This document shows, piece after piece, positions 21,064-32,592 of a DNA stretch of 64,000 nucleotides. Every line of letters starts with the position of its first letter. The stretch's first letter is position 1. Origin of the DNA: Adineta ricciae. Taxonomy: Eukaryota > Rotifera > Eurotatoria > Adinetida > Adinetidae. The translations under genes were made by a program, and so were the position numbers. The notes below the pieces were generated by a model that was not told the DNA's origin, did not search any database, and worked only from the letters and a program-made list of their open reading frames with translations. Location: the NCBI GenBank assembly GCA_905250025.1, contig CAJNOJ010000067.1, positions 128,141 to 192,140 of the forward strand, in the 5' to 3' direction.

Positions 21064-24000
21064 ATGAACGGCGTAGTTCGTTCAAGTTTATGGTTACTTA
21101 TGGTATGGATGATGAATTTCACATCAGGTAATCAATACTAAATGAGAGAGATCTAAAAACTAGATATATTTTGTTTTGAAAGGTGCTTCTTATGATGCAC
21201 CGAAATTATCTTCATGCGCCGTATGGAATCCAAACGTAGCAGGGAGTATTACTGAAGAATTTAACACGCCATATTCTATATGCGCACCGAATGATGGTGA
21301 TCCATATATGGATGATGTATGCAATCGCGAGCGAGTTCCAAAATGGAGATTGGATGCATCAAATCGTATCATGAACATGAGTATTAGTGAAACATGTTCC
21401 AGTCTTTTTCCTGATATCGATGGTAGTCTGTCTTACTCGACACTACCAGGACGTCAGGCTCCTAAAAAACTAATCAATAAGCTACACTCATTACCGACGA
21501 CGATTGACAATACTAATCAAAGTAAAAAAGTTTAAAAATCGACTCTCTACCTAGAAATTTGCTCCCTAACCAGGTTGTTTCTCACCGATCATCACACTCA
21601 TTCCAAGTGCCTCACTGCGATCATCTCCTCTGCAGTATCGCAGAATGAACGATTTTTATATTGGCTCGTACATTCAACTTAGTTGTAACAGTTCACTCTC
21701 AACAACTATCCAATGGACTATTCATAGCTGCAATTCAGCGCAGTGTTCATCGCCCATTGAAGTTCATCCGATGATCGTAACAACATATAGTGAATTATAT
21801 ATTCCAGCGCGAACCTTACCATTCGGGGTTTTTCAACTGAAATTGACGGTGATTATGGCTGCGTCAGCAAATTTGTCTTCATCCTCCTCTGTCTACGTTG
21901 AAATTATTCCATCAGGTATTGTACCCAACCTTGTTCCATACGGAACATCGATGATCACGCATGAACAACAACAAAATCTCGAACTCAATCCGGGCGCATT
22001 CTCTGTCGATCTCGATGAAGATGTTTTCAATGCGAGTGTAAGTATGATATGAAAATTAAAATAATTCACATCACACAATATCACCCATCTCTACAGGATT
22101 GGAGCTATGTGTATTATTGTCGAATCTATGATCTGTACGGTTTTCCACATATTTCCGGTCGGTTATTATCGATTGATGACGCTAGAATGAGTGCACATGA
22201 TTTCTCATGTCTACCTAAGCAAACAGGTATTGATCGATACACAATGTTTTAATCTTTCACAAAGTCTATTATCATTGAAGGTAGTGACACTGCATTGATC
22301 TATGGAGGGAGAAATATCTCACCAAATTCATCGTTGATCATTCCTGGAGAATTGCTAACATCGAATCAAACATATCAATTCATGGTTCATATGCAAAATC
22401 GTAGAAATTCGTCAATTGAAGCTACAGGTTATTTGCTCGTTCGCATTGAAGATACTCGACCACAGCTGATTGTTATTGGGTGAGCCTGCACTTTCTTTTG
22501 AAAATAAACATTATTTAAACTATTGATTTAGTTGTATGATATCAACTATGTGTGTCTCAAATCTTGAGTTTCAACTGATAAATCCTATGGCCCAAGTAGC
22601 ACTGTTTTCCAATTGCTTTGAAAGTTGTTTGTCATTGCTGAGTATAACTTGGAATGTCTACACTGGTACAAACGAATCTTCGTCAACTATTCAATGGACT
22701 CCATTTAAACAATTTAATCAATATCAAAACAGTTGGTTTTTCGGTAAAGATCTTATCCTATTGATAGTTTCTTAATTATGAGCGTATGAACTGGTAATTT
22801 TAGGTACTAATACAAGTAATTTTACAGCGACGAGCAGATTATTTGCTCAGAATACGCAGATCACTTATTGGCGATTTGAAGTTGCCTATACCTTTGCAAA
22901 TGGGAAGAGTTCAAGCGCGTTGAACTTCATTGTTAATCCACCTCCTCGGAATGGATCTTGTTCAGTCAGTCCTCTGAAAGGAACCACAACAACAGTATTT
23001 ACTATTTCATGCTCGAATTGGTTTGATGAACATGGAATCAAAGATTATTCGTTATACGGTATAACAAAAATCATTCCTAATCGTATACACACGAACACCT
23101 ATCACCTGTTTTCTTAGGTTTTACAAGCGATCCATCGACACAAACTATTATTGGTTTCAGTCCTATATCCAACTTTGATGTTCGATTACCACTTGGCGAT
23201 GTCCGCACATCAATACTTCATCTTGTTCTCGTCATCAGTGACGCTCTCGGCTGTGTTACTGAAATTAATCTCGCTTCAGTTCTTGTCAGCTCAGATCAGT
23301 CGAGTATCGATGAGCTAGTGGACGTCATAGACCGTCGCAATAGTTCTTTAACGGCAAATCCTTTGCGTCAATTGCTATCAAGTGGTAATCAGAATACTGT
23401 TGGACAAATTCTTGTCTCGCTTGCTCAACAGTTCAATAAACTCAACACTGAACTACTGGACAGTGCTGCTACTAGTAAGTCATATCATCTTCAGCCATAC
23501 ATTTTTCCTTCACCTAGTCTCCTTTTCTAGATGGTATACATCCGTCAAGTATTGCTGTTTCCTTTCTCGATACTTCAACTTCATCAGATGTCTGTATCAA
23601 GACGGTTCTTCTTTTTTTTCTATTGAATATTCTTTTCTCTAGGTTTCAAATGTGTTGAATGCTACAGCATTGACTAGTTATATGAAACAGTTGAATTCGC
23701 AAGCGAACGTCCGCGATTATCTAATGACATTCGTTCCAAATCTTGCTATAATCACCTCACGTAGTATTGAATTGCAAGCGACCGTATTAGCTCAATTGAC
23801 AGAAGCTACAAACCAATTGACCAGAACATCAGCAACAATCGCATCCGAGAAATGCTATCGATTAGCTCGCGCATTGAATGCACTTTCAACGACAATTTCC
23901 TATGAAGATGCACGAAATGCAGCGAAACAAATTGCTCAGTGTTCTTCAAATGTTTTGACGGTAAGATTTTAGTCAGGGAAGTTGAAATGAATTTCAATAA

Positions 24001-27000
24001 GTAATATTATAGGCAATCAACAGCCCATTGCAAGAACGAACATCTGTTCTGGATTTGGATTATCATCGTGCGAATGGATTTCCTGATGACTATGATACAT
24101 GTCTCGAATCTGAATGGAGCAATCCGAGTAAACTCGTGCCTATTTCTCATACTAATCATTGTCTTTTCTTTCGTAAAGATTGGCTTTCTGACCGAAATGA
24201 CATTTCTCGGGAAAGTATTCAAAAGAATCGAAATTTATGCTATCAAAAACAAACAGCGGAACGAATCCGGCGTCAAACAGACGAAACGGCATCCTTATTA
24301 ACTCTCGCTTTAAGCAATCACTTGAACATTGGCCAAAATATAACAATGAGTACATCCTCGATATTCATGTCCATCGAAACATTTCCTATAGAATCGCTTG
24401 CCAATAAACGACTCGAACCTATTAGGAATGTCGAAATTACGTTACCATCCACTTTTAATACAAATTTGACTTCTAATCGAGCAATTTCGCTTCGAGTTTG
24501 TTTCTCTTTTTTGTTTTGAATTCATTACATCTGTTTTTCTACTATAGTCAATCATTCAACCATTAGCATCGGCTGATACATTCAAGCTGAAAACGCACAC
24601 GAATCTGTCGACCTCAGTTTCACTCACCGTTCTCGATCACAACGGAAAGGAAATATCTTTACCAGCAACATTGGCACACCCCTATCGATTGATTATCCCA
24701 CGCGATCCAAAGCTGATCATTCCATCGATGACCATACAAAACGTGACTTCATTCAATAATATCCCGCATCATTTCCTCTTCAATCTACATCATACGAACA
24801 TTCAACAATCGAACAATCTCACAGTTTCCGTCCATATCGAAATAAAACCACGTAATCCAAAACTTGCTTACCTATTCATTTATCGATTCGATCAATCACC
24901 ACAATTGAATAGTACAGTCCGTCAAATCGATGATTTCTCTATTTTCTGCCCATCAGGTAACTTGTTCAATGGAAACTGATCCATACTCATTCATTTGATT
25001 CTACTCTAGATTTAACTCTCGACAGCATTTACAAATACTTTCTCGATAACCAAAAGACTAAAGATCATCAAACATTAATCTTTGGATTGCGAGAATTGAG
25101 TTCAACAGAAACATTCCAATACTGTTCAAATCAATCTCCACACACCGGTAATAGTCCGCCAATATCCGATCAACCGTTTCGCTTCACATCAGACTATGAA
25201 CTGCGTGTCTATACATCCGGTTGTTACTATTTCGACGAATTAGTTAACCAGTGGTCATCCGAAGGATTATTAGTAAGTTGTTTACTCGCATTATCATTGG
25301 GATGCGTTGAAATTCATTTTTCTAGGTTGGACCAAAGACAAATCATGATAGAAGCGAATGTTTTTCGACACATTTGACAACGTTCGCAGGTGGTTTTCTT
25401 GTTTTACCAGCACCAGTCAATTGGAATTATGTTTTTGCCAATGCAGATTTCAATCGGAATAAAACCATCTATTTGACCGTGATATGTATCTCAATTCTCT
25501 ATTTTCTCTTGCTTTTCTATGCACGACACAAAGATAAAAAGGATATGGAAAAAGTAAGTCTAAATGTTTTGTCTATGATCGCCATCTTTGCAATGATCGT
25601 ATTCTAGTTGGGCGTAACAGCACTGCCAGATAATTACAAAGAAGATCAGTATTGTTATCAAATTCTTGTGTTTACCGGCCATCGAAAAGGCTCAGGCACG
25701 AAATCTAGAGTGCATTTTATCGTTGCGGGTAATCAAGATGAAACAGGAGTGCGAATGTTCGCCGATCCGCATCGAAAGATTTTTCAATCGGGTGGAATCG
25801 ACGCATTTGTTATGACCGTGCCAAAGTAGATCTCCCTTCCATTCCTACAAATAAATTTATCGATAACTGGATGCATTTAGATCGTTGGGCGCATTGAACT
25901 ATATTCGTATTTGGCATGATAATCGAGGTGGTGGATCATCATCGTCCTGGTTTTTGAAGTATATCATCATTCGTGATTTACAAACGTTGGAAAAATCGTA
26001 TTTCATTTGTCAACGATGGTTGGCTGTAGAGAAAGATGACGGACAGGTAGGCAAAATCGTTTCTCTCTCGTGTTTTATTGGAGTTTTTGTAGATTGAGCG
26101 TATCTTGCCGATTGCGGGCGAAACTCAAAAACAGGAATTTTCATACGTTCTATCAAAACAAGCATATCACAGTGTATCAGAAGGTCATCTCTGGTTCTCA
26201 ATCTTTTCTCGGCCGCCATCGAATCGATTCACACGCGTTCAGCGGTGTACTTGCTGTTTTGTCTTATTGCTGACATCAATGCTTTTGAATATTCTCTATT
26301 ACGATCAAGCTCAAGAAGCAAAATCAAAGAATACACAAAGCGCTAGTTTATCCATCGGTCCACTCTATGTTACACCCGAGCAGGTTATTCTTGTTGTTTT
26401 ATTTACCTTAAGAGATGAAAATTGGAGAATATTTAGATTGGTATTGGTGTTATTGTCGAGATTCTCGTGTTCATTCCAAGTTTACTTCTTGTACAATTGT
26501 TTCGCCGGATACAACCTCGACGAAATCAACAACAAGAAGCATCATCATTGCGTCAAACGTTGTACAGAATTAAACAGTTTGTAGTTCCGTATGTACTAAT
26601 TACTAAAAAGATTCCATAGTCATATCGCTTCTGTTTCATCGGTTAGGGACACAACTGCTCCGATAGAAACAAAGAAAAAATCAAAATTGATGTTCCCATG
26701 GTGGTGTCTGTTCATTGCGTACGGACTGTCATTTCTGTTATCAGTCTTGGCGATATTTTTCATCATCGTTCGTGGAATCGAATTCGGTGATTTGAAAACA
26801 CAAAAATGGTTGACCTCATTGTTGAGCGGATTCTTCTCATCAGTTCTCCTGATTGAACCCATTAAAGTAGATCATTTTCAAACCTTGCCAACATGTTATT
26901 GAACGCCTTTCTTCAATAGATCTTATTCTTAGCTGTCATATTTGCTTGTTTCATTCGGAAACCCGATCAAGATCGAGAAGCAGCTGAATATTTGGACGAT

Positions 27001-29120
27001 GATCTGAATGTTGGTTTAGAAGATGATGAAGAATACTTGAAATCGATCAAGGTTTTTGTTTGTCAGTTTCACATATGCGAGCAAAAAAAATTTCTTCTGT
27101 TAGGACAATTCGCCGTTTTCTCATCGAATCCAATCGCGTCCTATCCGTTTGAGCCCAGCCGAAGTTAGTTTCATCCGTGATCAGCGTATTAAAGAGCTGA
27201 AAATGTGGGCATACATTCGAGAAACATTCATCTATGCATGTTTTCTCTCACTTCTGTACGTCGTTATCTATACTAATATCAATCCGAACGCATATTACGA
27301 AGTTCAACATTTACGAAACTATCTGTTATACTCAGATAATATCGATGAGGATTATACAAGTGTAAGTCGGAACAAAAACAAGTTATTCAAAAATGCTTCG
27401 ATAATTTAGATTTCCACAATCAATGGCTATTGGTATTGGTTGGAAAACAGCTTTGTGGAGAAGATTCGCGCGCAGAAATGGTACAATAATGCTCCGCCAC
27501 GAAACCTGAGTGGATTTATTGATGATAAGTCAAATCGATTGATTGGTTGGGTGACTATCCGACAGTTACGTGTCAAAGCTCATTCATGTTCTCCTAAACA
27601 ACATGGAATCGTCTCCGACTGTGTAAATGACTATAGTTTTGGCAATGAAGAGAAGAATTCTTTTTTACCCGGATGGTTTTCACAGAATCAATCAGCATCA
27701 ACGCAAATGTATAACTCAACGATTCTTCAGGCATTTACGTATCGAACTGATAACGAATTGGATACCTATACTATCATGGGCGATCATGAAACTTATAGTT
27801 CCGGTGGTTATGTTTACGAATTTCGAGGACGATTAACAGATTTGCAAAGTAATCTTTCCCAACTACACGAACTGAATTGGATTGACAATCAAACAAGAGC
27901 AATTATTATTCAATGTACTCTATATAATCCAAATGTTGATCTATTCACCTCAGTGATTCTCCTTACAGAGTTTTCACCAATCGGTAGTCTCTATCCTCAA
28001 TCTCGATTCGATCCAATTTCATTCCGCTGTAAGTATCTATTGAAGTTTCGCACTTCTTGCTCATGATCATCTCTTTGTCTTAGTATTCACATCTGTTACT
28101 CAATTGGTGTGCAGCATTCTCTACATGATTTTTATCGTCTATATGATGTTTGAAGAAATTCGATTAGTCATAAAGTTACAGGCGAACTATTTCTCTTCAT
28201 TCTGGTCGTATGTGAACATCGGCATCATCGTTTGCTCATGGACAAGCGTAGGAATATATGTGTGGCGATATACCGAATCGAACCGAATTGGGGAGCTTTT
28301 CAGTAAAACAAATGGGTATGCTTACATCAACTTACAATTAGCTGTTTATGTGAATAATGTCTACACTTATCTGATTGGATTCTGCTGTTTCTTCGGTACA
28401 GTTAAATTCGTTCGACTTTGTCGAGTCAATCGACGAATTCTATTGTTCGTTTCCACCATTCGACTAGCTGCACGAGATCTTATCTCGTTCTCCATGATGT
28501 ATTCCATCGTATTTACATCGTTCGCTTGCTTATTCTATTTCTTATTCATCTCGAAGATGCCCACCTGTGCAAGTATATTCAAAACGATGGAAATGCTGTT
28601 CGAAATGACATTGATGAAATTCGACGCCTATGAATTAGTTGATGCTTCGTCGTTCCTTGGCCCATTCTGCTTCAGTTTATTTATTTTTATAATTGTATTT
28701 GTTTGTTTGAGTATGTTTATTACAATCATTAATGATAGTTTTCGATTGGCTCGTGATAATCTTAAACAACAGCGAACGGAAGATGAACAAATATTTGAAT
28801 ATATGATGAAGAAATTCCGACGTTATTTAGGTAGATGTTAGAAGAGACGAAGAGAACGATCAGTAGAAGTTTGCTTTTAGGTTTTCGGAGTGAAACTGAT
28901 GCTATCGAGGAATTTGATAAACAAATGCGTAATGACTATTGTCAACCGATTGAACAATTTTCCGACAAAGTCGACGAACTATTGAATGCACTCAATCGAG
29001 TAAGACTTTTCGTATTCACTTTACATTGTATAATCATCTTGTTTTGAATAGGTTTATTCAAATCAAGTAAAATCCGAGGATGTTGTCCTTCAGTTCAAAC
29101 AAAAAAATGACCTTGCTTAA
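21064..29120 (+). CDS. Polycystin-1-like receptor-channel (REJ, GAIN/GPS, PLAT, PKD channel)
   Basis: A large gene of well over twenty exons with introns mostly 50-60 bp, giving roughly 2,150-2,200 residues. In order: a signal peptide (exon 21064-21127); a cysteine-containing N-terminal region; REJ-type repeats (LELNPGAFSVDLDEDV near 21980 and NPPPRNGSCSVSPLKG near 22930); and a GAIN region. The GPS carries cysteines and the cleavage motif HL|T at 25371-25379. TM1 follows, then a PLAT domain (25608 to about 26050, YCYQILVFTGHRKGSGTKSR). More membrane spans, a polycystin extracellular domain (about 27420-28030) and the C-terminal channel repeat (28104-28830) come next. A short helical tail ends at 29120. 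It lacks the LRR/lectin front of vertebrate PKD1. It resembles PKD1L or PKDREJ proteins: ciliary or sperm-surface sensors that pair with PKD2-type subunits. Confidence 0.9.
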
Positions 29121-29511
29121 TTTGATGTTGTTCGTAATTTGTGCTCGTGAAACTTCCCTTCTTTTATCGCCACATCATCTGCCGTATTTGTTTTCGAATC
29201 TTCGATGAAGTAATGTGATCATCGTACGAATATTGTCTGTAATAATTTTAATGGATCCATATTTTTAGACGAACCTGACTTTTGATGATATCATTTATCA
29301 TTTTTAAATGTTGTCTACGTCATAATAAAAGAAAACATTGCATGAAGTAACAAAACCTGACTTCTACCACGAATGAATAATGATAAGAAAGTCAGTGACG
29401 AGCGAGAACTCTCTTGCGTTATGTTAATATATAAATGGATAGCTTAATTGCACCAAAAATGGACCGTCTTTTGCTCAAAGGATCGTTTGAGGCGTAAGCG
29501 ACAATTTGCTA
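29121..29511. other. Intergenic, polycystin to type II membrane protein
   Basis: A 390-bp AT-rich spacer with several AATAAA-like sites near 29320. No gene is seen. Confidence 0.5.
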
Positions 29512-30276
29512 ATGGGCCGAAACTTTTATTATAATAATGACACTGGCGATAATAAGTGCAGTAAAGGCTGTTCAAGCCCTCGAACCAAACTTATGATATT
29601 GATAATCGTTTTCACACTTTCTGCATTTGGATTAGGATTTACTGCTGGATATTTTGCTAAAAAAGACAAAGGTATGCTATGTCATTCTCAAGTCACAATT
29701 GAGAATACATCTGCTGATCCAATTATCCCAGGCCGAACTACAACTTCTGCTTCAATGACCACTGTTACACCTCTTGTGCCAATTAAAAATTGTCCGCCAG
29801 CATTGCCGCCATCCGCGACTTCGACGACTATCTGGTCAGTTGATGATAAAGTCACTATGACAACATTTAAGAAGTACAACTTTGAATATTCTTCACCAAG
29901 AAGTATTTCAAATGCTATGATCATTTTTGAATTCAATACCAAATGGGGCTCGTGGTATCTCGATGATGTGTCGGTCAAAGAACAAGGCGCGAGCAGTCAG
30001 GAAATCATCATGAATGGCGGTTTCGAGACGGGAGATCTCGGTTTCCAATGGGAGATCTGCGACCCACGATATCCCTGGATGGTAGATGGCAAGGTCGTTG
30101 GCCATACGTTTCATTCCGGCAGTTACTCGTACGAGTCGCAAGATCCTGGCGTTGGTTCACAAGAATATCTAACGCAAACATTCAGCTTGAAAAGCAATAC
30201 AAAGTACTCGATAGAATTCTATGTTTTCTACAGTGGTCAACCAACTTCAGCGTCGGCGAAAATCGTTGCTTATTGA
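29512..30276 (+). CDS. Type II membrane protein with carbohydrate-binding-like domain
   Basis: An intronless gene of 254 residues from the ATG at 29512. A short polar N-terminus (NDTGDNKCSKGCSSPRTK) precedes one membrane span (LMILIIVFTLSAFGLGFTAGYFA). A Thr/Ser/Pro-rich stalk leads into a beta-sandwich-like ectodomain. It contains a partial unit ending WYLDDVSVKEQ and a fuller unit starting IIMNGGFETGDLGFQWEICDP and closing with NTKYSIEFYVFYSG. The NGGFE...W and LDDVSV motifs are typical of galactose-binding-like modules. The ectodomain 3' half looks richer in G and C than the stalk and flanks. Function unknown; surface glycan binding is a guess. Confidence 0.75.
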   Translation: MGRNFYYNNDTGDNKCSKGCSSPRTKLMILIIVFTLSAFGLGFTAGYFAKKDKGMLCHSQVTIENTSADPIIPGRTTTSASMTTVTPLVPIKNCPPALPPSATSTTIWSVDDKVTMTTFKKYNFEYSSPRSISNAMIIFEFNTKWGSWYLDDVSVKEQGASSQEIIMNGGFETGDLGFQWEICDPRYPWMVDGKVVGHTFHSGSYSYESQDPGVGSQEYLTQTFSLKSNTKYSIEFYVFYSGQPTSASAKIVAY

Positions 30277-31289
30277 AAAAGAAAACAAACTTGTATATAT
30301 CATTCGTGTAAATGTAGAGGTTCACCGATAACAATGTCGCGCTAGTCCAAAATAAAACAGTTTTAATCTGATGTTATGTAAACGATTGCATGTTAATGCC
30401 AAATGACACTTCACTAATTGTTCATATCGTGAAGAGGTGACAAATCCACGGAAAAATCTTTCTTCCTAATTAATCTTCTATGATGTAATGAAATAGATGA
30501 AAATGGGGCATATTATATGATTTAAGCTAGACACTTGCAGGGATACATAAGTTTCCCATGAGATCGGCACCTTTCTCTTGTTTTACTTCGCTCTTTCAGA
30601 AATCTGCCGTCTTAAGTGCGCAGATAATCACCCGGAAATGACTTTTTTTTTCTTATCCACGCACACTAGTTAAGATTCAAACGTCCGGAATTTGTTTCTG
30701 ATAAGAACATCCTGGTCTTTTTATACTTCGTTTCAATAATGTGCCGAACGAATCTGGATCGCAGCATTAAATTTCATTTGAATGTAATTGGACACTGGCA
30801 GGTTCTTCGCAACAAGCAATGCAGTACGCAGACATTTCAGTGTCGTGTCGAACTTTCCGCAGGATGGGCAGAAAGCTTTGTCTGCTGAAGTTCTTTTTTT
30901 GTTTGAAAATAAAACACAAAGAAGCCAAAAAACAATTTTTAGGAATACAAAAAGGCACTCAAAATGACAATGACGACATAAATGACAAAGAAAAAAGAAA
31001 GAAAACGAGAGAAATGAGATCGAAAAATCGTGAAGATGATGCACAGAGAGGAGAGAAAAGAAGAAAAATGGGAAGTAGTAGTAGAGAGGAGAGAATAAAA
31101 TGAAATTCATCAATTGACATTTGATGAATTATTTGAAGCGTGGAGTTATGATATTCTTGTCTTTTATCATCACCGGACGCGATCATCATTGATATTTCAG
31201 ATGCGCTCGAGAGATTTTCATACTTAAGAAAGGATTAACAAGCGGACGGAAAGATCAGCAGTATGTCGATTTGCTGGAAGAAGAGAACG
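30277..31289. other. Intergenic, about 1 kb
   Basis: Lies between the type II protein gene and the convergent globin gene. It includes an A/G-rich stretch around 30940-31100 that opens frames on both strands. These are low-complexity and I do not call them. Confidence 0.55.
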
Positions 31290-32592
31290 TCATTTTTCGG
31301 TACCAGATAATGCTCGATTGGTTCGAGCAACAATAATATTAATTAAACGTTGAAAAGATTTTTGTCGATTATCCGTCCATTTGTCTCGTAAGCCGAATTC
31401 CATCGTATGATTAAGCCCATCAACAATAGCCTAAAATGAATGTGAACTTGAGAGAACAACGATGCACCGACATTGTGAACACTTACTTGAATGTGTTCAG
31501 GCTTGACTTCATAGCCTCTGTGACGATTGCCGATATCGTGTAGCATTTTGAAGAGTTCTTCAGGTTTATCCACAACACTGATTAGATCATCTAAGGAATT
31601 GAAAAATTTCGAGCCATGATTTCTTAAATCCATTTTCCAGCGATTAGCGGTATTGGGAGCGTCGGCGTCATCGGCAGTAGTGGTTGCATTATTATTCATA
31701 ACACGGGGATTTTGCCAAAGGGCTTTGATGTCTGGACATTTTTGAAAAATCCTACAGAATTGAAGAAGAAACCATGATGGAATAAAAGTCTTTCGAATTG
31801 TTCCAGGTATCGGAACGATTAACCTTTTGTTTCTTTCTTTTTCTCTTTTTTGTACGTCTTCTTCTTCTTCTTTTCTCGAGAGATAATCTATTTGATATGC
31901 GCGTAATGCAAATCAATTAGAACTCCGAATGTGATCGTTTTCGTCTGTGTTTATGAAGTCGTTTTCTTTCTCCCTAGTCTTCATTCTCTCACTAGTATTA
32001 TCAAGCCAACTAAGCTTTAGAGAATGGGACATAACCACGCATGCTCGATAGCGCGCGAAGTGTGAATTAATCTGCATGATATTAGTTCCCAGCTGTTGCA
32101 CATGACAGACATTTACGTCTAATATACGTATAAACAACAAAGCAAGTATTGATGATGTGTATTAGAGAAAACAATCGACTTGACAAGTCTTTTCTATGTT
32201 CAATATGCACAAGTGTAATGCAAATAAATATGACAATCTGGAGTATATCGCTCTTCATTGCTAACATTTGTCTGACAAAATTGTGACATGTTTCCTGCTC
32301 AATTCCGGAAATTTCCGTCGTTCTGATATGTTACCAATTACAATCAAAACTCTGACCCATTTCCTCTGTCGCACTTTACCGTAAACATATCTAAATTTTT
32401 GACGTGTACACCCATACAAATGAGCGTGGTGATCGCGTTCGGAACTGTACGAGTAGGTTTTTACCTGAGCATGAGCCGTTGACCATATTCACCATAGGCT
32501 TCTCTACCAACCATTTTCCAGGTCTCTCGAATAATTCTCGCATCGTCTGGCGTCAATGCTTCAGGTTCGATCTTCGCTTGGCTGCAACCCAT
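31290..32592 (-). CDS. Globin with N-myristoylation motif (globin X / neuroglobin type)
   Basis: Three exons (32592-32465, 31751-31487, 31430-31290) encode 177 residues. The N-terminus MGCSQAK fits myristoylation at Gly2 with a palmitoylatable Cys3, as known for membrane-bound globin X. The helix A region is LTPDDARIIRETWKMVG. The distal histidine E7 is His88 (RNHGSKFF) and the proximal histidine F8 is His120 (IGNRHRGYEV). Helix G/H reads AIVDGLNHTMEFGL. An unusual Asn/Thr/Asp-rich insertion of about 20 residues sits in the CD region (residues 61-80). The expected haem is inferred, not shown. Intron 1 is 713 bp, far longer than its neighbours. Confidence 0.9.
31752..32464 (-). other. Long first intron of the globin gene
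   Basis: A 713-bp GT-AG intron in a window where most introns are 50-60 bp. No coding sequence is recognised inside it. It may carry regulatory sites. Confidence 0.7.

Noticed and set aside
30733..31113. Overlapping frames on both strands
   Set aside because: They derive from a purine-rich, low-complexity tract; no domain, no splice context.
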